A stretch of DNA of 53,207 bases from an uncultured Bacteroidales bacterium (GTDB lineage Bacteria; Bacteroidota; Bacteroidia; Bacteroidales; UBA932), in the NCBI GenBank assembly GCA_944325435.1, contig CALVAC010000022.1, positions 1 through 53,207 on the forward strand, given 5' to 3'. Position numbers and translations under genes: made by a program. Positions 33,619-42,205 of this stretch are shown piece after piece; the stretch's first letter is position 1; the number at the start of each line of letters is the position of its first letter. The notes beneath the pieces are model-generated. The model did not search any database and was not told the DNA's origin. It was given only the letters and a program-made list of their open reading frames with translations.

Positions 33619-33648
33619 TTGTCATCTGAAAATTATTTGCTAAATTGC
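33619..33648 (+). promoter_or_regulatory. Candidate promoter for the exbB-exbD operon
   Basis: A TTG at 33619-33621 lies 19 nt before TAAATTGC (33641-33648), a -7 box one T short of consensus. The leader to the exbB ATG is about 85 nt and contains the inverted repeat at 33656-33677. Confidence 0.4.
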
Positions 33649-33655
33649 ACCGGAT

Positions 33656-33677
33656 TTGGATAAAAATTATTATCCAA
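33656..33677. repeat. Inverted repeat in the exbB leader
   Basis: TTGGATAA and TTATCCAA form a perfect 8-bp inversion around AAATTA. Just downstream of the candidate promoter, it may be an operator or a leader hairpin. Confidence 0.4.
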
Positions 33678-33735
33678 TAATATGTAATTATTGAAAAAAC
33701 AACTGATATTCATTAATTAACACACAAAAACAATT

Positions 33736-34536
33736 ATGAAAAAATTTTTCATGCTTGTAGCAGTAATCGGCTTCACTGCCCTTTCTGCACAATTCGCAGC
33801 AGCTCAGGAACCGGCAGCTGCTGAGGAGACAACCGAAGCCGCTGCTCCGGCCAGCACCCAGGTGACCGATGCCAGCCAGCTGCTGGCAGGTTCAGGTGAA
33901 GAGGTTCCTTTCCACCAGGCACTCAAGACCAAGTTCATCGAGGGAGGTCCAGGGTTCATGGCTCTGATTATCCTCTGCCTTATCCTCGGTCTTGCCGTAT
34001 GTATCGAGAGGATTCTCTATCTTTCTCTCTCAAAGACCAACACCAAGAAGCTCCTGGCCGCAATCGAGGCTGCTCTCAAGGAAGGCGGTGTAGAAAAGGC
34101 CAAGGAAGTGTGCCGCAACACCCGCGGTCCTGTGGCAAGCATCTTCTATCAGGGACTTCTCCGCTATGACCAGGGCATTGAAGTTGTCGAGAAGACAGTC
34201 GTTTCCTACGGTTCAGTGAACATGAGCCTTATGGAGAACGGTCTCTCCTGGATCGCCCTCTTTATCGCCCTCGCTCCTTCCCTCGGATTCCTCGGAACAG
34301 TCGTAGGTATGATCCAGGCATTCGATGCTATCCAGGCTGCCGGTGACATTTCACCTAACATTGTCGCAGGAGGTATGAAGGTCGCATTGATCACCACTGT
34401 CGGCGGTCTTATCGTTGCGATGATCCTTCAGGTCTTCTACAACTATATCCTTTCAAAGATTGATGACCTCACCATCGATATGGAAGACTCTTCAATCTCA
34501 CTGGTGGATATCCTGGTTAAGTACGAGAATAAATAA
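33736..34536 (+). CDS. exbB: MotA/TolQ/ExbB proton-channel family protein
   Basis: A 266-residue inner-membrane protein. An N-terminal signal-like segment (about 1-23, ending AAAQE), a 40-residue Ala/Glu/Thr-rich stretch and then three membrane helices near 73-94, 172-195 and 210-240 fit the ExbB/TolQ layout. The GFLGTVVGMIQAF helix is the family's channel-lining segment. With the two ExbD proteins it should form a proton-driven motor powering TonB-dependent uptake or similar work at the outer membrane. First gene of a compact four-gene operon with gaps of 8, 9 and 16 nt. Confidence 0.88.
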   Translation: MKKFFMLVAVIGFTALSAQFAAAQEPAAAEETTEAAAPASTQVTDASQLLAGSGEEVPFHQALKTKFIEGGPGFMALIILCLILGLAVCIERILYLSLSKTNTKKLLAAIEAALKEGGVEKAKEVCRNTRGPVASIFYQGLLRYDQGIEVVEKTVVSYGSVNMSLMENGLSWIALFIALAPSLGFLGTVVGMIQAFDAIQAAGDISPNIVAGGMKVALITTVGGLIVAMILQVFYNYILSKIDDLTIDMEDSSISLVDILVKYENK

Positions 34537-34544
34537 GGAAAACA

Positions 34545-34982
34545 ATGAATTATTCTAAAATTGTCAAATATATATCCTGGGCACTGCTGATCATCGGTGC
34601 AGTCATCGGAGCACTCGGATTCATCATCGGATTCGGCACAAACGATGCTGTTGCAGTTGACACATTGCTCTATTGCGGATATGCCATGGCCGGAATAGCT
34701 GTTGCAGCCGTTGTCGGTCTCGGCATCTACGCAAGCGCGACAGTGGATCCGAAGAAGCTTCTCAAGTCCGCCGCCGTACTTGTCGCAGCTCTCGCCGTCA
34801 TCATAGTGGCATATCTGGTTGCGCCAGGAGCTGACCCTGTGGCATACAGCGGTCTTCCTCAGAGCAAGTCAGTCCTCAAGCTGACTGATACAATACTTAT
34901 CCTTACATACGTATTCTGCGGTGCCACTGTACTGGCTGTCATCGTAGGTGCAATTGTGAGCGGTGCACGTAATAAAAAATAG
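34545..34982 (+). CDS. Small four-helix membrane protein of the exbB-exbD operon
   Basis: A 145-residue protein with four predicted membrane helices (about 9-30, 40-62, 76-94, 115-138), a short periplasmic loop after helix 3 (GADPVAYSGLPQSKS) and a basic tail. No named domain is recognised. Its position between exbB and exbD suggests an accessory subunit or assembly factor of the motor; function unknown. Confidence 0.7.
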   Translation: MNYSKIVKYISWALLIIGAVIGALGFIIGFGTNDAVAVDTLLYCGYAMAGIAVAAVVGLGIYASATVDPKKLLKSAAVLVAALAVIIVAYLVAPGADPVAYSGLPQSKSVLKLTDTILILTYVFCGATVLAVIVGAIVSGARNKK

Positions 34983-34991
34983 ACTTCAATT

Positions 34992-35570
34992 ATGGCTTCA
35001 AAAAAGACACCGGAAATCAATTCAAGCTCTACGGCAGACATTGCGTTCCTGCTGCTCTGCTACTTCCTGATGACATCCACTATGGGTGAGGATTCAGGAC
35101 TGCAGCGCCGCCTGCCGCCTATGCCGAACGAGAACCAGGAAGTCCAGGACCAGAAGATCAACAGACGTAACATCATCGTCGTGAAGATCAACTCTCAGGA
35201 CAGGCTTCTTGCTGGTAGTGATGCGATTGATGTCAGCCTATTGAAGGACAGGATAAAGGATTTCCTTACAAACCCTACCGACGATCCGAATCTTCCGGAG
35301 AAGGAGGTCAAGGATATCGAAGGCTTCGGAGCCTATCCGGTATCCAAAGGCGTGATCTCACTCCAGAACGACCGAGGTACCAGCTATCAGGCATATATAG
35401 CCGTTCAGAACGAACTTGTCAAGGCCATCAACGAACTCAGGGATGACTTCTGCAAGAGATACTACGGCAAGGTATATACCCAGCTTACCGAAGATCAGCA
35501 GAAGATAGCAAGGGAGGCGATACCTCAGAATATATCTGAAGCAGAGCCTAAGGATGTAAGCAAAAGATAA
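34992..35570 (+). CDS. exbD: ExbD/TolR-family protein, first copy
   Basis: A 192-residue protein with one membrane helix (about 15-31). Asp16 in STADIAFLLLCYFLM is the proton-carrying aspartate of ExbD/TolR. The periplasmic part is longer than typical ExbD (about 140) because of an inserted segment around 90-130, and ends in a charged tail. It would sit inside the ExbB pore and pass force to a TonB-like partner. Confidence 0.85.
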   Translation: MASKKTPEINSSSTADIAFLLLCYFLMTSTMGEDSGLQRRLPPMPNENQEVQDQKINRRNIIVVKINSQDRLLAGSDAIDVSLLKDRIKDFLTNPTDDPNLPEKEVKDIEGFGAYPVSKGVISLQNDRGTSYQAYIAVQNELVKAINELRDDFCKRYYGKVYTQLTEDQQKIAREAIPQNISEAEPKDVSKR

Positions 35571-35586
35571 ATAGGAGGAAAGAGAT

Positions 35587-36057
35587 ATGTCAATGTTCAA
35601 ACAGGGAGAGAAGAAGACAGTCCCGGCAATGTCGACAGGTTCGACCTCTGATATCGTGTTTATGTTCCTGTTCTTCTTTATGGTCTGCTCCCAGTTGCGT
35701 TCAACAGAAAATAAAGTCCAGGTCAATCCACCTGAAGCTACTGAAGTAGTGAAGCTGGAAAGGAAGGATCTTACCTCATATATCAATATAGGTCCACCTG
35801 TAAAGCATCTCCAGAGCCAGTATGGTACAGATGCCCGTATCCAGCTCAATGACTCCTTCAAGTCAGTGGATGAGATCCGTGACTTCATTGCGGCAGAACG
35901 TGACGCGATGAGCGAATCAGACAGGCAGTTTATGACGGTAGCCATCAAGGCTGACCAGAATGTCAGGATGGGTATCATTACAGACGTCAAGCAGGAACTG
36001 CGTAGATGTTCCGCACTCAAGATCATGTACACTGCAAGGAAACCTGCAGCTGACTGA
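35587..36057 (+). CDS. exbD: ExbD/TolR-family protein, second copy
   Basis: A 156-residue paralogue of the preceding gene. The membrane helix (about 21-36) begins STSDIVFMFLFFFMV with Asp22 as the proton carrier. The periplasmic domain is closer to standard ExbD length. Two non-identical ExbD subunits in one operon could form a mixed dimer within one ExbB pentamer. The strong terminator at 36078-36111 ends the operon. Confidence 0.85.
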   Translation: MSMFKQGEKKTVPAMSTGSTSDIVFMFLFFFMVCSQLRSTENKVQVNPPEATEVVKLERKDLTSYINIGPPVKHLQSQYGTDARIQLNDSFKSVDEIRDFIAAERDAMSESDRQFMTVAIKADQNVRMGIITDVKQELRRCSALKIMYTARKPAAD

Positions 36058-36077
36058 TTTTTTGTAAATTTGAATCA

Positions 36078-36111
36078 GGGGTTGTCCGAGAGCATTGGGC
36101 AACCCCTTTTT
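36078..36111 (+). terminator. Rho-independent terminator after the exbB-exbD operon
   Basis: A 10-bp stem with one G-U pair (GGGGTTGTCC at 36078-36087, GGGCAACCCC at 36097-36106), a 9-nt loop and a run of five T. Confidence 0.85.
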
Positions 36112-36131
36112 ATTGATTGAAAAGAGAAACC

Positions 36132-37364
36132 ATGACTACACTAAAGAAAGTACTTCTGTATTCTTCAGCCGCAATTGTACTTGCGGCCGCAGCAGGGGCG
36201 ATATTTAGACCTGACGCCGAAGTCAGGGTCCGGAAGGCGGACAAGCCTGCCAAATACATATTCGTAATGATAGGAGACGGGATGGGAGCTGCACAGGTTG
36301 CCGCAGCGGAGTCATATCTGTCATACAAGGCTGGCAGACTCGGAGGAGAGCAGCTGACATTCACAGGCTTTCCTGTACTCGGGCTTTGCACCACATACTC
36401 TGCCGACAGCAATATAACAGACTCTGCGGCATCGGGGACTGCAATCGCCACAGGGAACAAGACGGACAACCATTATCTTGGTGTCGCCCCGGATGGTTCT
36501 CCGCTCAAAAGTATGGCATACACCCTGCATGAAAAGGGCTACAATGTCGGTATAATGTCTTCCGTACCTGTCAACCATGCAACTCCAGGTGCATTCTACG
36601 CACACCAGGAAGACAGGGGCAACTATTACGAGATCAGTCTGGAGATACCTGAAAGCGGTTTCGAGTTCTTTGCAGGAAGCGGGATACTGGATTTCAACGG
36701 AAAGGATGGCAGCCGTGAAGACATCGACAAGGTGCTTGAAAGCAAAGGATATGATGTATGTTACGGACTGGATGAACTTGCCGCAAGCGCTGATGAATCA
36801 GGCGTAGTGGTCCTGCCTTCAGACCAGAAGAAGGAAGAGGCTCTCAACTATGAGATTGAACACGGGGATGACGCGAAGGAAGACAGGCTCGGAGAAGTCC
36901 TTGAAGCCGCCATTGAATATCTCGGTGATGAGGAACCGTTCTTCATTATGTGCGAAGGAGGAGAAATCGACTGGGCGGCCCACGACAACAATGTGACCGA
37001 ACTGCTTGATGCCATCTCGAGATTCAATGAAGCCGTCTCCGTGGCATACGGTTTCTATCTCGAGCACCCGGACGAGACCCTTATTGTCGTGACAGCTGAC
37101 CACGAGACAGGTGGCATCACCATAGGGGCGGACAAAGGCAACATGATTGACTGGAGCGGCATCGAGAAAGACAGCCTGCCAGAAGATGAGAACCTTAACG
37201 ACAAGCAGAAAAACAGGGCATTCAGTGCGAGCCACAACATCGGCTGGACTACATTCGAACATACAGGGGCACCTGTACCTGTATACGCTATCGGCAAAGG
37301 CGCGGAGAAGTTCAGCGGCAGGATAGACAATACGGACATTTACGCCAAAGTTGTGTGCGAATAA
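36132..37364 (+). CDS. Alkaline phosphatase (PhoA family)
   Basis: A 410-residue periplasmic phosphomonoesterase. An N-terminal membrane/signal segment (8-24) leads to MIGDGMG with metal ligand Asp49. ITDSAAS carries nucleophile Ser98. CEGGEIDWAAHD supplies the Glu/Asp/His ligands and TADHETGG the late zinc ligands. Start is the ATG at 36132; an in-frame TTG five codons before is weaker. It follows the exbB-exbD terminator, and asnS begins 45 nt later from its own promoter. No Pho-box-like element was recognised. Confidence 0.88.
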   Translation: MTTLKKVLLYSSAAIVLAAAAGAIFRPDAEVRVRKADKPAKYIFVMIGDGMGAAQVAAAESYLSYKAGRLGGEQLTFTGFPVLGLCTTYSADSNITDSAASGTAIATGNKTDNHYLGVAPDGSPLKSMAYTLHEKGYNVGIMSSVPVNHATPGAFYAHQEDRGNYYEISLEIPESGFEFFAGSGILDFNGKDGSREDIDKVLESKGYDVCYGLDELAASADESGVVVLPSDQKKEEALNYEIEHGDDAKEDRLGEVLEAAIEYLGDEEPFFIMCEGGEIDWAAHDNNVTELLDAISRFNEAVSVAYGFYLEHPDETLIVVTADHETGGITIGADKGNMIDWSGIEKDSLPEDENLNDKQKNRAFSASHNIGWTTFEHTGAPVPVYAIGKGAEKFSGRIDNTDIYAKVVCE

Positions 37365-37376
37365 CCGCAAATACAC

Positions 37377-37384
37377 TATATTTG
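37377..37384 (+). promoter_or_regulatory. -7 box for asnS-udk-tonB-like
   Basis: TATATTTG followed by C, 25 nt before the asnS ATG at 37410. The nearest TTG upstream is 23 nt away, longer than the usual spacing. Confidence 0.55.
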
Positions 37385-37409
37385 CATATTTGATTAAAGT
37401 GTTATTGAA

Positions 37410-38804
37410 ATGGAGAAGACAATCAGGATCAAGGTCAAGGATCTCCTCAGGCTCACGCCGGGGCAGGAGGTGCTTGCCAAAGGATGGGTAAGGACTAAAA
37501 GAGGCAACAAGAATGTATCGTTCATTGCACTGAACGATGGTTCCACCATAAACAATATCCAGATAGTCGCTGACACGGCAAGATTCGATGAGGATCTGCT
37601 TAAAAGGATCACGACAGGAAGCTGCATATCAGTCAAAGGTGAACTGGTGGAGTCTCTCGGAGGAGGCCAGGCTGTAGAGATACAGGCAAAGTCTATCGAA
37701 GTCTACGGAGAGGCAGACCCGGCTACCTATCCTCTGCAGAAGAAAGGGCACACTCTGGAATTCCTGAGGACAATCGCCCATCTCAGGCCGAGGACAAACA
37801 CTTTCGGCGCTGTATTGAGAATAAGGCACGCTATGGCATTTGCCATCCATAAATATTTCAATGACAAAGGGTTCGTATATCTGCACACTCCAATAATTAC
37901 CGCCTCGGACTGCGAAGGAGCCGGGGAGATGTTCCAGGTCACGACACTTGACTTGGACAATCCGCCTCGTCTTGAAAACGGCCGGATAGACTACACGCAG
38001 GACTTCTTCGGCAGACAGACCAGCCTTACTGTCAGCGGACAGCTTGAAGGTGAACTCGGAGCCATGGCACTCGGGGAGATATACACTTTCGGACCGACCT
38101 TCAGGGCCGAGAATTCAAACACTCCGCGACATCTGGCCGAATTCTGGATGATAGAACCGGAAATGGCATTCTATGAGATCGATGACAATATGGATCTTGC
38201 GGAAGACTTCATAAAGTATCTGGTGCGTTATGCCCTGGACAACTGTATGGATGACCTGAAATTCCTGAACGACATGTTCGACAAGGAGCTGATTGCAAGG
38301 CTCGAGAGCGTTGTCAGGACAGATTTCGTCCGGCTCACATACACCGAAGGGATACGGATACTCGAAGCATCCGGTGAAAAGTTCGAATTCCCTGTAAGCT
38401 GGGGAGTCGATCTGCAGAGCGAGCATGAGAGATACCTCGTCGAGAAGCATTTCGGCAGGCCTGTGATCATGACAGACTACCCTAAGGATATCAAGGCATT
38501 CTACATGAAACAGAATGAGGATGGCAAGACAGTCAGGGGAATGGATGTCCTCTTCCCTAAGATCGGGGAGATCATAGGCGGATCTGAAAGGGAATCATCG
38601 CTCGACAAACTTGAAGCGAGAATCAGTGAGCTGGGCATGAGTCACGAGACACTGGAATGGTATCTGGACACCCGCCGCTTCGGTTCTGCACCTCACAGCG
38701 GATTCGGTCTCGGATTCGAGAGACTTCTGCTGTTCGTGACAGGAATGGCCAACATAAGGGATGTGATCCCGTTCCCGCGCACACCGAAAAACGCAGAATT
38801 TTAA
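37410..38804 (+). CDS. asnS: Asparaginyl-tRNA synthetase
   Basis: A 464-residue class IIb synthetase. The N-terminal OB-fold anticodon-binding domain (about 15-100: [18 protein letters not shown]) precedes the catalytic core. Motif 2 is [22 protein letters not shown], and motif 3 is [12 protein letters not shown]. The [11 protein letters not shown] and ARISELG segments agree with AsnRS rather than AspRS. Followed after 11 nt by udk. Confidence 0.95.
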   Translation: MEKTIRIKVKDLLRLTPGQEVLAKGWVRTKRGNKNVSFIALNDGSTINNIQIVADTARFDEDLLKRITTGSCISVKGELVESLGGGQAVEIQAKSIEVYGEADPATYPLQKKGHTLEFLRTIAHLRPRTNTFGAVLRIRHAMAFAIHKYFNDKGFVYLHTPIITASDCEGAGEMFQVTTLDLDNPPRLENGRIDYTQDFFGRQTSLTVSGQLEGELGAMALGEIYTFGPTFRAENSNTPRHLAEFWMIEPEMAFYEIDDNMDLAEDFIKYLVRYALDNCMDDLKFLNDMFDKELIARLESVVRTDFVRLTYTEGIRILEASGEKFEFPVSWGVDLQSEHERYLVEKHFGRPVIMTDYPKDIKAFYMKQNEDGKTVRGMDVLFPKIGEIIGGSERESSLDKLEARISELGMSHETLEWYLDTRRFGSAPHSGFGLGFERLLLFVTGMANIRDVIPFPRTPKNAEF

Positions 38805-38815
38805 CATAACAAACC

Positions 38816-39442
38816 ATGCTGATAATAGGGATAGCCGGAGGATCAGGCTCCGGAAAGACCACAGTGGTTAAAGCCATTGCTGAAAGGCTAAAGGAAAGGG
38901 TCGTGGTCATTCCTCAGGATTCCTACTACAAGGATTCGAGCCACCTGAGCGATGAAGAGAAGAAATATATGAACTTCGACCATCCTGATTCAATAGACTT
39001 CGACCTGCTCAACAGCCATCTTTCCATGCTCCGCGCAGGTAAGAGCATAGAGCAGCCCGTCTATTCCTATATCACATGTTCCCGTTCAAGAACGGAGACA
39101 GTGACCGTACATCCTGCAGAAGTCATCATTATAGAAGGTATCCTCATCTTCACCTGCGAACGGCTGCGTGACCAGATGGATATAAAGATCTTTGTGGATG
39201 CGGACGACGATGACAGACTGATGAGGGTAATGGCGCGCGACATTCTGGAAAGGGGAAAAACTGTGGAGACCGTAATCGAACGCTATACAAAGACTGTAAA
39301 GCCGATGTACCTGCAGTTCATTGAACCCAGCAAGAGGTATGCGGATGTCATCATCCCGCAGGGCGGACACAACAAGGTAGCCATCGATGTCCTCACAGCT
39401 ACTATAGAGAAAGCCATCGCCACAGGCAAAGCTAACGGATAA
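38816..39442 (+). CDS. udk: Uridine kinase
   Basis: A 208-residue nucleoside kinase phosphorylating uridine and cytidine to monophosphates. The P-loop GGSGSGKTT is at 8-16, the D-S-Y-Y-K motif with NFDHPDSIDFD binds the nucleoside, and ARDILERGKT with RYTKTVKPMYLQFIEPSKRYADVIIP forms the lid and C-terminal region. Second gene of the asnS operon; the TonB-like gene follows after 19 nt. Confidence 0.93.
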   Translation: MLIIGIAGGSGSGKTTVVKAIAERLKERVVVIPQDSYYKDSSHLSDEEKKYMNFDHPDSIDFDLLNSHLSMLRAGKSIEQPVYSYITCSRSRTETVTVHPAEVIIIEGILIFTCERLRDQMDIKIFVDADDDDRLMRVMARDILERGKTVETVIERYTKTVKPMYLQFIEPSKRYADVIIPQGGHNKVAIDVLTATIEKAIATGKANG

Positions 39443-39461
39443 TTCGTCTTAAACAAGGACT

Positions 39462-40223
39462 GTGAATCTGCGCGAACTATACAGAAGACTTTCCGCTGCC
39501 GACAAGGCAGGGCTTTATGTCACCGTGATATTCCATCTCACGGTGATTATTGTCTTGGCGATATCGCAGCTCGCTACTGTCGCCATAAGGGACAACGCTT
39601 TCATGATGGACTTTTCACGGGAGGAAGAAAAAGAGAGGCTCGAGGAGGAACAGGCCTTCAAGGAGGAGATAAGCAGACGGCTTGATGAACTGCTTGGATA
39701 CAGCATCCCGGCACAACAGCAGGAAGAAATCCGGAATATAGCCGTAGATGCATCAGAACCGCTGAAAGATGACAGGGGTACAGATGCCGAGGCTCTTCAG
39801 AGGGATGCGGAAAACCTGAAGAAGAAACTTTCCGCCGGACGGGCCGCAATACAGGAGACAGACGCAAGGGAAGAAACCGTTGACCTTGGCAGACCTGACA
39901 GGACACAGACAGAGGAAGAATCCGAATATAAAGGGCCTTCCGTAGTGTCATATTCGCTCGATGGAAGAAAGGCAAGCAGACTGTCAATTCCTGCATACAG
40001 ATGTATGGGAGGAGGCGAGGTCACAGTAATCATTACTGTCGATCCTCACGGCAATGTCATCGATGCAAAGGTGTACGATGCGGTCTCATCCCAGGACCGT
40101 TGTCTGAGAGAATTCGCCATACGGGCTGCCAGACTCTCCCGTTTCTCTGTCCTCTCACCCGACAGGATAAGGGAAATGCCACGCCAGAAAGGAGAGATTG
40201 TCTACAGATTCATTGCACAGTGA
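39462..40223 (+). CDS. TonB-like envelope protein with coiled coil
   Basis: A 253-residue protein that begins with GTG at 39462; the first internal ATG falls after the membrane helix. A single membrane helix (about 17-42) leads to a Glu/Lys/Arg-rich coiled coil (52-75) and charged linker, then a C-terminal domain of about 85 residues with GGEVTVIITVDPHGNVIDAKVYDAVS, resembling the TonB C terminus. It may transmit energy from an ExbB/ExbD motor, such as the one at 33736-36057. The 3' end overlaps the convergent protease gene by 14 nt. Confidence 0.65.
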   Translation: MNLRELYRRLSAADKAGLYVTVIFHLTVIIVLAISQLATVAIRDNAFMMDFSREEEKERLEEEQAFKEEISRRLDELLGYSIPAQQQEEIRNIAVDASEPLKDDRGTDAEALQRDAENLKKKLSAGRAAIQETDAREETVDLGRPDRTQTEEESEYKGPSVVSYSLDGRKASRLSIPAYRCMGGGEVTVIITVDPHGNVIDAKVYDAVSSQDRCLREFAIRAARLSRFSVLSPDRIREMPRQKGEIVYRFIAQ

Positions 40224-41796
40224 CAGTTCCGGAAGACTCTACCGCAGTCCTGATAGTATCATCTATTTCCAGATAGAAGCGATAGAAAGCCTCATCATCC
40301 AGCTTTGAATACCGGCCAACAAGGGCATTGATCTGCGGCATTATATATGGCTCTGTCTTTTCCCATTCTCCCGCAGCAGGCACAATCCCATCCTTTGCCG
40401 CAAAATCGAGGAATTTTCTGTCAAGATGAAGGCTTTGAAGGTATTCCTCAAGCTCTCCGAAATCATCTATTTCCGAAAGACGGTCCCTGTATGTGTCGAA
40501 GATTGCGGATGCGAACCGCATCTGCTCCGCCTTACGGTTGCATTTCAGATAGAATCCGGTCGCCTTTGTCGTATCCACAGGCACGAAAACATCCGGTACA
40601 ATGCCTCCGCCGCCATAGACCTTCCTTCCTGCGGCAGTATGATAGACAACACTGGTGTCTACCCTCATGCTGTCCGCAACCGTCATCTCACCGTGCGCAT
40701 ATCTCTCGTAGATGTCATATTCATAGTCTGCCGTGTATGGCTTCTGAATGCAACGTCCGGACGGGGTGTAGAATCTCGCCACGGTGAGCCTGACTCCGGA
40801 TCCGTCAGTAAAATTAATAGGTTCCTGGACCAGCCCCTTGCCGAAAGAGCGTCTGCCGACTATCTCTCCCCTGTCATTGTCCTGGATTGCACCGGCAAAG
40901 ATTTCGCTCGATGATGCAGATGATTCGTTGATAAGCACAGACAGTCCGATATCCTGCAGAGAGCCTCTTCCATCAGCCTTGAACTCCTCCCTCTGACGGT
41001 GCAGACCATCCATATATACTATCATCTCCCCTTTCTTGAGGAATTCGTTGCTGAGCAGCAGAGCCTGGTCGAGATACCCTCCTGTATTGTCCCTGATATC
41101 GAAGACAAGACGGGTCATACCCTCCGACAGGAGTTTCTCAGCAGCCTTGGAAAATTCGGTATATGTAGTGCGCGAAAACTTGGAGAGCCTGATATACCCG
41201 GTCGTATCATTTACCATAAACGCCGCATCCACGCTGTTGAGCGGAATCCTGTCCCTCTCGATGTCGAAAGGGATCTCGGTACCATCCCTCTGGACTGTAA
41301 TCCTGACCTTTGATCCCGCAGGACCTTTCATCAATGTAACCATGCTGTCCTGCGGTGTCTTCATCCCGGCTATATTGTGGTCATCCACCTTCAGTATCCT
41401 GTCCCCCTGCAGAAGTCCAGCCTTTTCTGAAGGCCCCCCTGATATCACGCTCAGCACTATGGCAGTATCGTTCGGAACATTGAACTGTATGCCTATGCCC
41501 TCAAAATTGCCTGCCAGCTCCGTCTCCGATTCTTTCAGTTCCACAGGAGGAAGATAGACCGAATGCGGGTCCAGCTTATGCAGGGCAGCCTCGACGGCGG
41601 CATCCGTCATCGACTCTATATCAATGGTGTCTACATAGTTCTGCTCTATCTGCTGCAATATCAGATTGAGCTTGTTCCAGTGCGAATAATCGCCATTGAA
41701 TTTCCGGTCATCGGTCATCCGCAAAAACACCATCATTGCGCACGCTCCTATCACCACACCGAGAAGCGCCGCTATCAAAGCATTACCCTTATTCAT
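40210..41796 (-). CDS. S41 carboxy-terminal processing protease (CtpA-like)
   Basis: A 528-residue protease anchored by an N-terminal helix (5-25). Domains in order: a helical cap, a PDZ domain (about 95-180, GIGIQFNV and GPSEKAGLLQGDRIL), then the S41 catalytic core with Ser295 in ESSASSSEIF and Lys320 in SFGKGLVQ as the Ser-Lys dyad. It cleaves C termini of periplasmic proteins. A C-terminal region of about 130 residues is probably a substrate- or partner-binding extension. It starts one base after the dCMP deaminase stop. Confidence 0.9.
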   Translation of the reverse strand: MNKGNALIAALLGVVIGACAMMVFLRMTDDRKFNGDYSHWNKLNLILQQIEQNYVDTIDIESMTDAAVEAALHKLDPHSVYLPPVELKESETELAGNFEGIGIQFNVPNDTAIVLSVISGGPSEKAGLLQGDRILKVDDHNIAGMKTPQDSMVTLMKGPAGSKVRITVQRDGTEIPFDIERDRIPLNSVDAAFMVNDTTGYIRLSKFSRTTYTEFSKAAEKLLSEGMTRLVFDIRDNTGGYLDQALLLSNEFLKKGEMIVYMDGLHRQREEFKADGRGSLQDIGLSVLINESSASSSEIFAGAIQDNDRGEIVGRRSFGKGLVQEPINFTDGSGVRLTVARFYTPSGRCIQKPYTADYEYDIYERYAHGEMTVADSMRVDTSVVYHTAAGRKVYGGGGIVPDVFVPVDTTKATGFYLKCNRKAEQMRFASAIFDTYRDRLSEIDDFGELEEYLQSLHLDRKFLDFAAKDGIVPAAGEWEKTEPYIMPQINALVGRYSKLDDEAFYRFYLEIDDTIRTAVESSGTVTVQ

Positions 41797-41797
41797 T

Positions 41798-42202
41798 TCA
41801 GTCTATCTTTTCCACCTCTATACCCGCCTTCCTGAGAAGGTCTATACCATCTGTCAGACGGTACTCATCCTTATATACAACTCTTCTGATGCCGGCCTGA
41901 ATGATGAGCTTGGAGCACTCTATGCACGGAGCAGCCGTCACATACAGGGTCGCACCTTCGCTGCTGTTGCCGGATTTCGCTACCTTCGTAATGGCATTCG
42001 CTTCGGCATGGAGCACGTATGGCTTTGTCGCCCCCGACTCATCCTCACAGATGTTCTCGAAGCCGGAAGGCGTCCCGTTATAGCCATCAGAGATTATCAT
42101 CCGGTCCTTGACTATAAGGGCGCCGACCTGCCTTCTCTTGCAATATGAGTTCTTTGCCCATACCGCCGCCATCTCCATATAGCTGGCATCGAATTTTTCC
42201 AT
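41798..42202 (-). CDS. dCMP/cytidine deaminase-type zinc enzyme (ComEB-like)
   Basis: A 134-residue deaminase. Zinc ligands are His65 in HAEANAI with catalytic Glu67, and Cys93 and Cys96 in APCIEC. The NGTPSGFENICED segment and length match dCMP deaminase, which makes dUMP for thymidylate synthesis. It lies 3 nt after the acyl-CoA ligase stop and just before the S41 protease in one operon. Confidence 0.85.
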   Translation of the reverse strand: MEKFDASYMEMAAVWAKNSYCKRRQVGALIVKDRMIISDGYNGTPSGFENICEDESGATKPYVLHAEANAITKVAKSGNSSEGATLYVTAAPCIECSKLIIQAGIRRVVYKDEYRLTDGIDLLRKAGIEVEKID

Positions 42203-42205
42203 ATC

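Noticed and set aside
36065..36072. TAAATTTG as a promoter for the alkaline phosphatase gene
   Set aside because: It lies before the strong terminator at 36078-36111, which would stop any transcript from it.
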